Positions 33,295 to 46,401 of a stretch of DNA of 64,000 nucleotides are shown here, one piece after another; the first letter of the stretch is position 1, and the number at the start of each line of letters is the position of its first letter. The notes under the pieces are model-generated. The model did not search any database. It saw nothing but the letters and a program-made list of their open reading frames with translations, and had not been told where the DNA came from. Position numbers and translations under genes: made by a program. The stretch comes from Argentina anserina (lineage: Eukaryota > Streptophyta > Magnoliopsida > Rosales > Rosaceae). Location of the stretch: assembly GCF_933775445.1 (NCBI RefSeq), contig NC_065876.1:15066001-15130000 (forward strand). Reading direction: 5' to 3'.

Positions 33295-34958
33295 ATGGGA
33301 TCGATAGAAGAGCCAGGACCCGAGACAAATTACACCAAACCGTTGGGGATTAGATTCATAGAGTACATAAAAAGATCAAATATTTCATACAAAACCCACC
33401 AAATTATTGTATTGATTGTTACTTTTCTAGCCTATGCAAGCTACCATGCCGCCCGGAAAACCACCAGTGTGGTCAAGAGTACTCTTGATCCTGCATCCGA
33501 TGAGGTCAGCTTGAGTTTCTTGCCATGGAGGAACATCTACTTGGGTCAAACAGGACAAAGAAGAAGACCATTCTCCTGGATTCTTGGAGATGGGTGGGCA
33601 CCATTTGATGGATCAGATGGAACAGTTTTGCTTGGGGAAATTGATGTAGCTTTTCTAGCTGTTTATGCTATTGGAATGTATTTTTCTGGCCATTTTGGTG
33701 ATAGAACAAACTTGAGGATCTTTTTGACTATAGGAATGGTGGGAACAGGTGTGTTTACTTCTTTGTTTGGAATTGGTTACTGGGGGAACATTCATAGCTT
33801 CTATTACTACCTTGCGGTTCAAATGCTTGCGGGTTTATTTCAGTCGACGGGTTGGCCTTCAGTGGTTGCAGTGGTTGGTAATTGGTTTGGGAAGAAGAAG
33901 AGAGGCTTGATAATGGGGATATGGAATGCTCACACTTCTGTTGGGAACATTACAGGGTCTTTAGTTGCTTCGGCTTTACTGCAGTATGGATGGGGTTGGT
34001 CTTTTGTAGTGCCTGGTTTGATGATCGCTACAATTGGTGTGGTAGTGTTTCTGTTCTTGCCTGTTAATCCTGAGTCTGTGGGAGTTAGTGAAGATGATGA
34101 AATGGATTCTCCAAGGAAAAGTGGGGCGGAAGTGACTGAACCCTTGTTGACATCAAGGACAGAGGTGAAGGATCAACCTGTGGGGTTCATTGAAGCTTGG
34201 AAAATTCCCGGTGTAGCTCCTTTTGCTCTTTGCCTATTCTTTTCCAAATTGGTGGCCTATACATTTCTCTATTGGCTTCCTTTCTACATTAGCCATACAG
34301 GTAATTTCGACTTCCGTTTGTTGTTTTGGATTTGTGATTTGATTCATCAAACTTTGTTTACTAAAGTTTCATTTTTGCACATATTGCAGCTATTGATGGG
34401 GTGTACTTGTCGGATGCGGCGTCTGGTAACTTGTCGACATTATTTGATGTGGGAGGTGTGCTTGGAGGAATCCTTGCTGGACATATTTCTGACCGGTTAG
34501 ATGCTAGAGCAATAACAGCTGCTAGTTTCATGTATTGTGCTATCCCTGCTCTCTTCTTCTACCGGAGCTATGGAAGCATATCTTTTACTGTAAATGTTAT
34601 CCTTATGTTCATCACCGGCATGTTTGTCAATGGGCCATATGCTCTAATTACAACGGCCGTCTCAGCAGACCTGGGAACACATAGCTCATTGCGCGGAAAT
34701 TCGAGGGCATTGGCAACTGTAACTGCTATTATCGATGGAACAGGTTCTGTAGGGGCTGCAATCGGTCCATTGGTAACAGGCTACATTTCAACCAATAGCT
34801 GGAGTGCAGTTTTCACAATGTTGATGGGAGCAGCTCTTATTGCAGGGTTGCTACTAACTAGGCTCGTTGTAGCCGAGGTGTCTGCAAAGATCGAAGAATC
34901 AAGAACGAGCAGGGGATCCGCATCAAGGCCTGAAGCTGCAGTAGTTGATGCTGTGTGA
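33295..34958 (+). CDS. Glycerol-3-phosphate transporter-type MFS protein (G3Pp family)
   Basis: Two exons, 33295-34300 and 34390-34958, join in phase to give 524 residues, close to the ~520 of Arabidopsis G3Pp1. The N-terminal half has six membrane spans with [15 protein letters not shown] after the first. Then come [12 protein letters not shown], a [15 protein letters not shown] loop and [21 protein letters not shown] charged central loop (about residues 260-300, [11 protein letters not shown]) leads to the second six-span half with [12 protein letters not shown]. The family belongs to the organophosphate:phosphate antiporters. In Arabidopsis some members respond to phosphate starvation. A leader intron is likely (about 32793-33271, ending TTTGCAG). 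I saw no clear P1BS phosphate-response site upstream. The gene looks intact. Confidence 0.93.
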
Positions 34959-35821
34959 TGATATATAAGCAGATTGTAGTGGTTTTCATTTTTCTGTATC
35001 CACAAGTTTCTGCTTCAAAGCTCGGAGTTCCCCCTCATCATATTACTAGGAGGAGGATGATTTTCTTAACCTTCTCCATTGCTATACTCGAGACCTGAAC
35101 TGAAAGTGCAGGAAGGAAAGAATAGAGAAGGGTGGGGTTTTGTGCCTTTGTAATATAAATGTACGTGTAAACATTTTTTGTATGTCTTGTGATATAAATC
35201 ACGGCTTGATTCTGATTCAGATTCAGAATGGTGACAATCTCACCAGAAAATCGAAATGTGTCTTTGTTCCTGTTCTGCCATTAGATACCATGTTTCATAC
35301 TAACTCTGCTTCACTCTGTTCGGGTGATCAAACACTCGATATATTCGCTGCAAAACGTATTAGGTGGGCTGGTGCAGCCTGTCATTATCCCTTGTTTAGC
35401 TGTTTGCTTCAGCGATGAGAGAATATAGTGCTAGCAGCACGCAATTGATTAGAGAATGTAGTGTTAAACGCAATTGAAGTTCATAATTTAGTGAAGGGTT
35501 TTATCCCATACTATTCCGTCAATAAATGTGTTAGTTTTAATATCCAAACCACTATCAACTATGATGTTGGATAAAAATATGCACTGAAAAAGGCTATAAC
35601 TTCGTATGGTGCGGCATAAACCTCATTGGAAAAGTAGAAATAAAACGGAAAACTCAATAAACGGGTTCACCGTCCCTGTTCTCCGACACCCGGAAGCTCT
35701 CTAGCCTCACTCTCTCTCTCTCTCTCTCATATACTCACCACACTCTCAAGTCTCAACTCCTCTCTCAGATCCGCACAGTCCTTAATGCCCCAAATCCCAA
35801 AACCCTAACCGTCAACACCAA
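34959..35821. other. 3'UTR of the transporter and upstream region of AP4E
   Basis: The transporter 3'UTR probably covers the first 200-300 bp. A (TC)n run at about 35706-35728 lies in the presumed AP4E leader, a common position for CT repeats in plant genes. No extra gene. Confidence 0.5.
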
Positions 35822-38800
35822 ATGGAGCAGCTCAAGACCATCGGCCGGGAGCTCGCGATGGGCTCCCAGGGCGGCTTCGGCCAATCCAAGGAGTTCCTCG
35901 ACCTCGTCAAGTCCATCGGCGAAGCCCGATCCAAGGCCGAAGAGGAACGCATCGTCCTCCACGAGATCGAAACCCTAAAGCGCCGCCTCGCCGAGCCTGA
36001 CATCCCCAAACGCAAGATGAAGGAGTACCTCATCCGCCTCGTCTACGTCGAAATGCTCGGCCACGACGCCTCCTTCGCCTACATCCACGCCGTCAAGATG
36101 ACTCACGACGACAACCTCGTCCTCAAGCGCACCGGCTACCTCGCCGTCTCGCTCTTCCTCAACGACGACCACGACCTCATCATCCTCATCGTCAATACCA
36201 TCCAGAAGGATCTCAAATCCGATAACTACCTCGTCGTCTGCACCGCCCTCAACGCCGTCTGTAAGCTCATCAACGACGAGACCGTTCCCGCCGTTTTGCC
36301 TCAGGTGGTGGAGCTCTTAGGCCATCAGAAGGATGCCGTTAGGAAGAAGGCCATCATGGCGCTTCATCGCTTTTACCACAAGTCGCCGGCGTCCGTGTCG
36401 CATCTGCTGTCCAATTTCCGGAAGCGCCTCTGTGATAACGATCCTGGAGTCATGGGAGCCACGCTGTGCCCGTTGTTTGATCTCATTACCATCGATGTGG
36501 ATACGTATAAGGATTTGGTGGTCAGCTTCGTGAGCATTCTGAAGCAAGTTGCAGAGCGGCGGCTGCCGAAGACTTATGACTATCATCAGCTTCCGGCGCC
36601 TTTTATTCAGGTTTCGTTTCGGAGCCGAGCTATGCTCTTTTCGCAATGTAGTGATCAGCTTTGTTTGTGATTTTTAGTTGTTGAAATTGTGAGAATGCAG
36701 ATCAGGTTGTTGAAGATTTTGGCAATGCTGGGGAGCGGGGATAAGCAAGCGAGTGAGAAGATGTATACGGTAGTCAGCGACATATTTAAGAAGTGCGATT
36801 CCACCAGTAATATAGGAAATGCGGTTCTTTACGAGTGTATTTGTTGTGTTTCTGCTATACATCCGAATCCGAAGTTGTTAGATCAGGCTGCTCAAGTCAT
36901 CTCAAGATTTTTAAAGGTTTGTAGATTAACTTTTTTTGCGATCTCTGCAAAATGTACGAGTTCCTAGGCTTTTCTGAGGTTCCGAGACCAATTAATCCTT
37001 GTTGTGTATTTGATGGACAGAGTGACAGTCATAATTTGAAATATATGGGGATTGATGCTCTTGGTCGACTGATAAAGATCAGTCCTGAAATAGCTGAGCA
37101 ACACCAGTTGGCTGTCATTGATTGCTTAGAGGTGAGACAGTTATGTTTGGTTTTGTTTTCTAATCAAGCATGTATCTGCCTATCTAAATGAAAGTTTGTG
37201 CATGGTGCAGGACCCAGATGATACTTTGAAGCGAAAAACATTTGAACTTTTATACAAGATGACTAAATCCTCCAATGTGGAGGTGATTGTCGACCGTATG
37301 ATTAGTTACATGATAAGCATAAATGATAATCATTACAAAACTTACATAGCATCTCGTTGCGTGGAGCTTGCGGAGCAATTTGCTCCAAGCAATCAATGGT
37401 TTATCCAGGTTACTAATGTTGCCTTTTGAATTCAATTTTTATTCTGGAAGAGTTCTGTTGTTGCTTAATGAACTATTAATGGCTTTAACCTCTGATTTTT
37501 TTTTGTCTTCAGACCATGAATAAAGTTTTTGAACATGCGGGAGATTTGGTGAATGTTAAGGTGGCACACAACTTGATGAAATTGATTGCCGAGGGATTTG
37601 GAGAGGATGACGATACTGCAGATAGTCAGTTGAGATCATCTGCGGTATGTGACTTTCACACTTGCCATATCTCGATTGCTTTACTAAATATCATCGAAAC
37701 AATGCTATAGAACTTGCTTATATTACGCATAAATAATATTTACATTATTTATCACACGCCCACTTTGATGTTCTTATTTAGGTTCCAGTCCAACTTTTAA
37801 ATTTCTATTAATTTTTGTGATTTGGAGTTCGGTCCATTAACTAAGACGATCAACTCTCTTAGAAAGGAAACTCTGACATGTTAAAGGATTAGAGGTCATG
37901 TCAGGATGACGTAACATGAAAAAAGAAACTCCGACATGTTAAAGGTTTAGAGGTTATGTCAGGATGATGTAACATGAAAAATGTTGACACTAACTAACAT
38001 GTGTTACATTATTAAGAAATTATTGTCTGGCTTTCCTGTCTTTACCTTATCTTTTCCCTTTAATCCTACAGACTCACATCCTCCATAACCTTTGGAAATC
38101 ACATGATTTCCTTGCCCGTCATCTCAGCTTCCACACTGTTCGAGCTAATCAGTCCTAGGTCTTAACAACTACATTTAGTGTGCTCACTGCATTGTATGCA
38201 AGTTGATATACAGTAATTTTTTTTTTGTAGAATATGAAGATTTCCAATATCAACTTTTTGATTGCTTCCTGAAGCTGCTTCAGCTAAATCCTTATTTTCT
38301 TAGAGTACAAAGCATTGCTCTTAATAGAAAAGATGTTTTGGTTTTTTCGTTTACTGAAAGTTTAAAGCTGTTCTATACAGAGGCTATCATTCTTGATTAG
38401 TATACTGTAGACCTTGAGTTCTTCTGGGTATGCGTAGAAGTATCTTAGCTTCTGTAATGCTGATGTGGAGTGTCAATTGCACTTGTTATTGATTGGGAAA
38501 TGATGCTGCATAATTTAATATAGCACATTATATGGTGGAAAAGCTGAGGCAACACACATCAGATTCTCTCTTTGTCACGAGGCAGTAGCTTCTTATATTT
38601 TTGCCATATCTTATTCCTTTAGAATTTGGTGTAGCAAAGCTGGGTTGTCAAGCGAAATCCTCTTCCATTAGTAACTATCCTAATAGTTCAGTAAATGGCC
38701 AGATCGTCTGAGACCTCTGGGTTGTGCACTTGTGCAGTGATCTACGATGAAAATGGGTTGGGAATTTCATATCTCTAAATTAGTAAATTCCATCTGTGAC

Positions 38801-41030
38801 TGAATTTGATAGTCGCCTGGAATTTTGCTAAATTTAATTCTGTAATTTCTTCAGTCTGTTTTGGCAGTTATCTATATAACTCGGAGACTGATCGATCCAT
38901 TAGTTTATTCTTCCCTACATTTAGACCACTTGCTTGCTTTTTGGTTTTTGTTGTGGTCATGAAGATCTTTCTGTGCAGGTGGAGTCATATTTGCGCATAA
39001 TTGGAGAGCCAAAGCTTCCGTCTGTATTTCTTCAGGTACACTTTGCCCTCTTATTTAATCTTTCTATGTAGAATTTGCTGATATATAAGCTGGTTGATAT
39101 CTTAATCTTTAGTTCTGATTACAGGTAATTTGTTGGGTTTTGGGGGAGTATGGAACTGCTGATGGAAAGTATTCTGCTTTGTATATCACTGGGAAGTTAT
39201 GTGATGTGGCGGAGGCATATTCAAATGATGAAACTGTCAAGGTATTGTGCAAGTTGAGGCTTGTTTTAAGTAGAGTTTTAGTTATTTTTTATTTCAATTT
39301 TTAAGAGTTTAGGTTGGTGGGATAGCCCATGCTTTGGAAATTATGCGGTCACTATGTCTCTGTATATATACAGTGGCGGATCTTGAAACGAGCATCTGGA
39401 GGGGCCAAAATTTTCGAAGGGGCCAATATATATTAAATTTTGAATTAAATGTTAGTTAATGCATAATTATACCGTATATAGAAAACAATTTTACCATAAT
39501 TATATACAATATGTCAAAACTATACCATAATTAGAGCATTTTGACCATAATTACACAATAATTTTTTTTTAAATTCAGTCTTTCTGCGGGGCCACAGCCC
39601 CCTCTAGGATCCATTAGGATCCGCCACTGTATATATAGTAATATATAATCTGTCTTTGAGTAAAAAAAATTGTCTATATATATAATTTTGAATGTCACGC
39701 TCCATTTCTTTGTTCCCCTACCTTCTGGTCATGCCTAAATCGTAATAGTCCAATAACCAAAAAAAAAATATATTTGTTTTTAATTTTTTTAATCTCTGTT
39801 TCCTGTCTTGTTGAGATTTTGTTTTCCATTTGGTAAATGGGAAAAATTTGTGATGTTTGTTTGATCATGGTAGCAAGATATGGATCTCGGGTATATCATT
39901 GGCTGTTTAAATGTGCTTATATCGGATGTGGGTTCTCATATGACCATAACAAAGCTCATAAGCAATCACTTTCGGACCTTTATTTTAGTCTAATAGTGTA
40001 GGCATGTCTGAACTGACTTTAATATAAAGTCTACACTCAATTGGTAGGCATTTTATAATATAATCAGAGCTTCATGCGCTCAGTTGCTTCTTCTGTTCTC
40101 CTTGTTGCTAAAGAAGGTCGTTTTCTGACGAAGTGGCACCATACATGACATGTGAGCAATAATAATTCATCTACACGATGAACAGACAACTCCCAAGTGG
40201 AGTGTCAGTTGCATCTGACAAGCATTAGAATGTGGATGCACTAGACGTCACCACTTATCCCACTTTGTAGCTGTCTCCTTTGATGGCTTACATCGTTTTT
40301 TTATAGAATTCATATTCGTTTGATTGGTTACACCATCATTTTATTTTTTTCATTTAAAAAACAGAAGGATTAAAAGTTAATATGAAAAGAATTCCCTTTT
40401 AATTAATTGGATAAATGTATTTCTTCTTTGGTATGAGACGGTCTCCTGTGATTTAAGAATTTTCCAGGCATTTTAACTCTAATTTTGGTTGGACTAATAG
40501 AAATAAGAAGCTTGATATTAAACAAATAAATGAATTGATATACCATTTACTGGGTTTGGACCTGAGGCCAGGGTGGAATTTGATAAGGCAGTTCCAATAT
40601 TGCTGGTGCTGCTTTCTATTTACCTTTGTCTTGCAATGTGGACATGATCATGGGGCTTCACCATGTTGGTGGGTGGTGCTGCTTATTCTATTAGCTGTGT
40701 CCTTGTTAAGATCTCCTCACGTCATGGTCGTCATGGTCCTCGTAACTTTGGTTGGCTTCAGATTCACCCTCTTGACTGGTCAGCTGAGATTTCTTGAAGC
40801 TATGGCATGATTCATTCTGGGTTTAGGTTTTCAAGTTTTTTCTTAGTCCTGATATTTATTTATTTGTCTTTTTACTCTGAACAATTGACCTCAGTATGTC
40901 TCTACAAAGGAGTATTTCTGGTGTTTATTCTAGCTAGAGCCTAAAACGGTGCTTTTTGAGATTTCACCAGACAGTAGGAGCACTGATGTATGTAATATTG
41001 TAGGTTAATAGAATCAATTTGCGAGTATCT

Positions 41031-41066
<36 letters not shown>

Positions 41067-44000
41067 AAAACAAATATCTGAATATTATACAAATTTTGTA
41101 TGTATTACTGTATTAGTATCCAGTGTCTAGTAAAAAAGTATACCTTCTCTTAGTTTGTCTATATATATATGTAATTAAACCTGTTTCCTATGATTTTCTT
41201 TGTTTTACAGGCATATGCTGTAACAGCAATCATGAAGATATATGCATTTGAAATATCAGCCGGAAGAAAAGTGGATATGCTACCTGAGGTGCATTTTTAT
41301 AAACACTTGCATAAGTTCATTTTAGATTAGTTTTATCATAACTACAAGACATTCCCTTTCCGAGAATGTGTATAGAATGCTAATTGTCTGTGCTGATATG
41401 TTGGTAGTATTGTGATTAATCACCATAGAAGTGGGTGATATTAAATGGGGTTCTGATGTGGTAAGGGAGTAAGATAACAGAGAGAAGGTGACAGGAAGTG
41501 GGGTGAAGCAGGTACACCTTTCATTGTTTTAAGTCTCAAAAGGATGCTTATATCCTTGCGAATTGGTGTGGTATACATGACCACTTAAATAGAACATTAT
41601 AACAGAATGTTGGGAAATGGTAAAGCGTAAGTGCTTTCCATTCTAGAAAGTCAGGGACCATTTCTATTATAGATTTAGTTGTAGAACTATTGGTTGTAGA
41701 TGTCCAATGTTAGATGGTCTCAATCTGCTATATAATGGTCATGTGTAAGATGACAGTTTGTATGCTGATAATATCTGTTAAATTTTAAACATTTTATTAA
41801 GATCTCTTATGTTGTGATTGCTATGTTTGTATAGCTATCTCACTCATGTTTTCTTGTTGCGATTTTCAAAGGTGATATTCAGTAATCTGTTTACCTCATA
41901 TCGACTTTTTCTCATCTCATCCTATTAGTATTTCTTTTTGAAATGGTTTTCATTTATTTTCTGAATGAATGCATTCATATGTTCTATGTAGATTGCATAA
42001 GCTTCAACACAAAAATGTTTTTTTGCTTATTTTGTTTTGGCTCATGGAAATATGTGATAATTAGATCTTTGTTTCATTCTAGTGTCAATCTTTGGTGGAG
42101 GAATTATCAGCTTCTCACTCAACTGATCTCCAGCAGCGCACATATGAATTGCAAGCTGTCATTGGCATAGATGCTCATGCCATTGAGAGCATTATGCCGT
42201 CAGATGCAAGTTGTGAAGACATTGAGGTAATGTTTAACTGCACAATCGACATTTACTACTCTTCTATTTCATTGTGCTATTCAGTATTGGGTTACTGATT
42301 TACGTAAGTTCTAGAAAAGGAAATCAGTTCATATGTTCTGTTGCCTTAATGACATGCATGTGTCTCGTAGATCTAATATTGTCAATGCAGTCTTTATTTC
42401 ATGTATCATGGAAAAAGAGGCAATATCACAGTACACATAATCCTTCATCTTCTGCTTCAACAAGCATATACTCATTTTTATTTCTTTACAGATTTGTATT
42501 CACCACCATCATTTTGTTGTCCTCAATATGTTTTTCAATCACAAATTAATTGGAGGTGTATTATAAAGTCATCTTATAAGAATAGATACTTCGATAATGA
42601 CAAGGCACAAGGATCATTAGCCACATCATCACTAGAAGTCCTTTACTGCATGACTATAAGTCTAGTAAAAGGTTGGCAATTCATTATATGAGATGCAATC
42701 CAAAAGGGAAATGCATGTAGTTTGACCCTGAAAAAGCCCTATAGATACTTTAGGCGTAGCAATCATGTGTTGTTTGGTGAACCACATCCTCAAGCTTTCA
42801 CGATTTGCAACTGCTCTTTTTATTTGTACCATGGGGTCATCCCAAATGGTTTGTGAATGTTAGGAATATGTCAGGGTTTTTGATTCCCTTAAATGCAACA
42901 AAACAACAACTACTTTGCTAGAAAAAAGTGACCGGTTCTGTAATATGGTAGCAGCATAAAATTTTACAGATGCATACTGTGGAGATATTAACTTTGCAAT
43001 GTTGCAACAGAATCAGTAAATCATTGCTACCATATTTTGCCATTTTAATAGAATTTTTATGTTTCTCTGTTGCCACATTGTTGTGTGATGTGGGATTGTT
43101 AACAGCTGAGAATATAAGTCTTGTGTTTCTTTGAAGTCCTTTGGTTGTCCTTGCAGCTAAATTGTTTAGAGTCAAATTTGAGTTTCGGTAGGTTAATGTT
43201 GTGCATTAGTGGAGGTGCATGATCTTAGGCAGTGCTATCTTAAAAGTTTTTGGGTGGTGTGGGAATGCAATAAAAGGATATCTGAAAAAGCGATGTGTTA
43301 CTTGTTACGAGTTGTCTTTGAGGAAAGGGGCTTAATTCTGGGTCTCACTTTGGCACCAATTTCCTTACAGTTTAGATTGCTCGTATGAGCATTGTTTATG
43401 AGGAGGAACTTGCAACTTAGTTCTTGGTTATCTCTGTTTTATTATTCAATTTTATTGCCTTAGTTGTCGATCAGTCTCTTTACAAGTTCAGGTGACCCCA
43501 TGTCTGTTGCGTTATTGGAATTCGGATGGGACTGATTGCCTGCCGCCCTGCCCTGATCATGCAATAGAACTTGCTTCTGATAAAAGATGATAGACAAGCA
43601 ATTCTACTTTCCACATCCTCGACATCAGCTAATAATAGAGTTTTGATTTTCGTTTCTTTTGCAGGTTGATAGGGAACTTTCTTTCCTCAATGGTTATGTC
43701 CAACAGGCAATAGAAAAAGGCGCTCAGCCATATATTTCTGAGAATGAGCGCTCTGGAATGTTGAATATCAACAATTTCAGAAACCAAGATCAGCATGAAG
43801 CTCTAAGTCACAGTCTTCGGTTTGAGGCCTATGAGCTTCCCCAGCCAATGGTACCATCAAGAGTTTCTCCAGCTGCAGTTGCATCATCAACTGAACTTGT
43901 TCCAGTGCCTGAGCCATCTTATGCTAGGGAGACACACCAGGTTGCATCATTGCCATCTATGTCGGATGCAGGATCCTCAGAACTTAAATTACAACTTGAC

Positions 44001-44720
44001 GGCGTTCAAAAGAAATGGGGCAGGCCTTCATACTCGTCTTCTCCATCTTCAACCTCAACTTCTAGTTCCCAAAAAACAACAATTGGGATCACTGAGGTAG
44101 ATGGTGCGAGTTCTTCACACTCAAAAACACGTGGTACTTATGACTCGAGGAAGCCATCAGTTGAAATTTCTCCAGAAAAGCAGAAGTTGGCCAGTTCACT
44201 TTTTGGAGGTTCATCAAAAACCGAGAAGAGGGCATCTTCGGGAAATCATAAAGTGTCCAAGGCCGCAGAGAAGTCACAGGTATGGAAGGCAGCAGGTGCA
44301 CAACCTGAGCCTGCAGTGGAGAAAATCAATCGTGAACCTCCTCCAGACTTGCTTGACTTCAGTGATTCAACTGTTGCTAGTTCTGCTCCGTCCATAGACC
44401 CTTTCCAGCAGTTGGAAGGGCTTCTTGATCAAACCGAAACTACATCAACTGTAAATAATGGTACAGCAGGTGCTTCACAAACACCTGAACTTATGGGAAT
44501 ATATGCAGATACTCCTGTCAGTGGGCTCAGTGGTAGTGTTGCCAATAGAGATCTTGCCTCTGAGTTATCAAATGCTACAAGATCTTCTCAAGTTGGGGTG
44601 TCACAATTGAACAAGGGTCCTAACCCTAGAGATTCATTGGAAAGGGATGCACTTGTAAGGCAGATGGGCGTTAACCCCACTAGTCAGAACCCAAACTTGT
44701 TTAAAGATTTGCTTGGCTAG
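35822..44720 (+). CDS. AP4E: AP-4 complex subunit epsilon
   Basis: Ten exons in matching phase: 35822-36610, 36701-36916, 37021-37131, 37211-37408, 37513-37644, 38979-39035, 39125-39241, 41211-41288, 42083-42226 and 43665-44720. They give about 965 residues (Arabidopsis AP4E is ~940). Residues ~25-600 form the adaptin N-terminal solenoid, with KRRLAEPDIPKRKMKEYLIR, GYLAVSLFLNDDHDLIILIV and the repeating helices DNYLVVCTALNAVCKLI. The C-terminal ~350 residues, all in exon 10, are a Ser/Pro-rich hinge with DLLDFSD near residue 840 and the end LFKDLLG. AP-4 sits at the trans-Golgi network and sorts cargo to vacuoles with beta, mu and sigma subunits. Exon 1 is GC-rich compared with the rest. Intact. 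A hAT MITE lies in intron 7. Confidence 0.95.
37867..37982. repeat. 58-bp tandem duplication in AP4E intron 5
   Basis: Two copies start GAAACTC.GACATGTTAAAGG at 37867 and 37925. They differ at only a few positions and each ends with GTAACATGAAAAA. Confidence 0.9.
39371..39629. mobile_element. hAT-type MITE in AP4E intron 7
   Basis: The element begins CAGTGGCGGATC and ends GGATCCGCCACTG. The 12-bp terminal inverted repeat allows one mismatch or shift. TATATATA flanks it on both sides (39363-39370 and 39630-39637), an 8-bp duplication. Inside are ACCATAATTA-type repeats and no coding sequence. CAGTGGCGG ends are common in hAT MITEs. Confidence 0.85.
39630..41210 (+). other. Remainder of AP4E intron 7
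   Basis: AT-rich intron sequence with a (CT)n run near 41031-41060 just before exon 8. The open stretch at 40535-40810 is Leu/Val/Trp-rich by chance and has no family resemblance. Confidence 0.6.
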
Positions 44721-46401
44721 AGCTGTTTGTTTGGAAGATTTAAAATCAAAGTGTTCGAGACTATCATTTTGTCATGCATGGTCTTTTGAAGTGGCTGGTT
44801 ATATGATATGGGAAGTAGCTCATTTTCATGGGTTTCACTCACATCAACACGCAGAGTTGTAAAGACACCCATATGGAGTGATTTGAACTCCCTCAATGGT
44901 GGGTAAAAATCAGTACAGGGCCTGTATCCGTTGAACTGTATGGCTTTTGTTGGAATTTAACCAAGTTTCAAGTTGGTTGCATTTGGAAGTTGTTTCAGGT
45001 GGTGGTGAATCCAGAGCTTTTTCTTTGCGGCGATACATAGGTTTTGGAGCACTCTAAAAAGATGATTACATTGGGGACTACTATGCAGGGCCTTGTCTTG
45101 TTATAGAAAAGCTGTACAATAAAATTTTCATTTCTGCAGACGTTTGCCTCTGGTTCCTTATTTGAATTCTCAATCACTTTGTAAGTTTGGAAGTAGTCCG
45201 CAGGGACTGTAAGTAGCTCAATTTTTTCCCCTTGCTTGTATTTTTATTTTCTTTGAGTGTTAATACACATTCCATATATGTATGTTTAGCCAATCATTAC
45301 TGTGTCACTAATAATGAGCTTTGGTGATTCGGTGAACAGTACCTTGGACTCCCAATTTTATGTCCTGTTCTAGATCTCTTTGCGGTGCAATGTCAGGGCA
45401 TTAAAGTTTGAAATCAAGTGCTTTGAGTATGGTCTGAGGGACTATGCTTTTATACTTGGTTGACTTGTGAAGTTCGAATCCTTAAAATTGGAGTCTGCTT
45501 TCAAGATATTATTTCAGTTGTATGATTCTGAACTTCAAATTCTGGTTTCATTGTAAATGGGATTTGGATCCCCCGTCTGTCTGCAACCAGGAAGGCTCAA
45601 CTAGAATTTAGAAGACTTAATACTTGAACACCACGAATTGACTTGGTTTTTCTCACGCCAAAAATAACTGAGCATCAAGATTAAAAATTGCAATCCCTTG
45701 CAACCAAATAATATGTTGTAGTGATTCAATCAAGCATGCATGTCACCATCGAAATTTCTTAATTTTCGACAGACTCGGGGAAGAAAAGATGGAACACATC
45801 CCATCTGTTAGTCTGTTACCATCTAAGTTCTTATATAGAGGATGCTGTATATTAATCTCTCGTCCATATTCGATAACCCCCTTGCCTAAATCGCTTTATA
45901 TACAAGTATACAATCCAAGCCTTGTCTATTTTACTCTTGAACACAATCACAATCACACCAACCATCAGATGATGGACCAATGCTAGTCTGTCGAGCAATA
46001 AAAACTTCCGCTGAACATGGATGTACTGATGTACATTCTTTATCATGAGCCTAAAGCATGACAGGCCCTGCGGCAGTTTGTGATTATCCTTCGAAATGCG
46101 AGGACTGTAATAGTGCCGCTACTATGTTCAAGTCCCTGGATGACTTCAACAAGATTCCCAAAGGAGTTAATAATCCTAGTTTGATAATAAACTCATAGAC
46201 TCCTAATTGATTACAACCTGTGAATCCTACGAAAACGAGGAATCCAGTATGTCAACCGGATAAGATTTCCCGGTCAATGTCAACCCGATAAGATTAGTAA
46301 ATGTTTGTCCTAATTGATTAATGACGCTGTTTGTACTTTGCACGCAGTGGCACGTCTATAAATGTTGGGGTTGATCCACATCAATTTACTAATTTTGCAT
46401 C
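44721..46401. other. AP4E 3'UTR and upstream region of the capping-enzyme retrogene
   Basis: The AP4E 3'UTR probably ends near the AATAAAA at about 45118. Beyond that no gene is supported. A short imperfect repeat of GTCAAC(C)GGATAAGATT is seen at about 46242 and 46279. The last 50 bp contain a TATA-like motif. Confidence 0.5.
46357..46363 (+). promoter_or_regulatory. Putative TATA box of the capping-enzyme gene
   Basis: TATAAAT lies 45 bp before the first ATG. The spacing implies a very short leader if it is used. For a retrocopy, such a motif would have to come from the insertion site. Inference only. Confidence 0.4.

Noticed and set aside
40535..40810. 91-residue frame in AP4E intron 7
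   Set aside because: Lies wholly inside an intron whose splice sites fit; no family resemblance.
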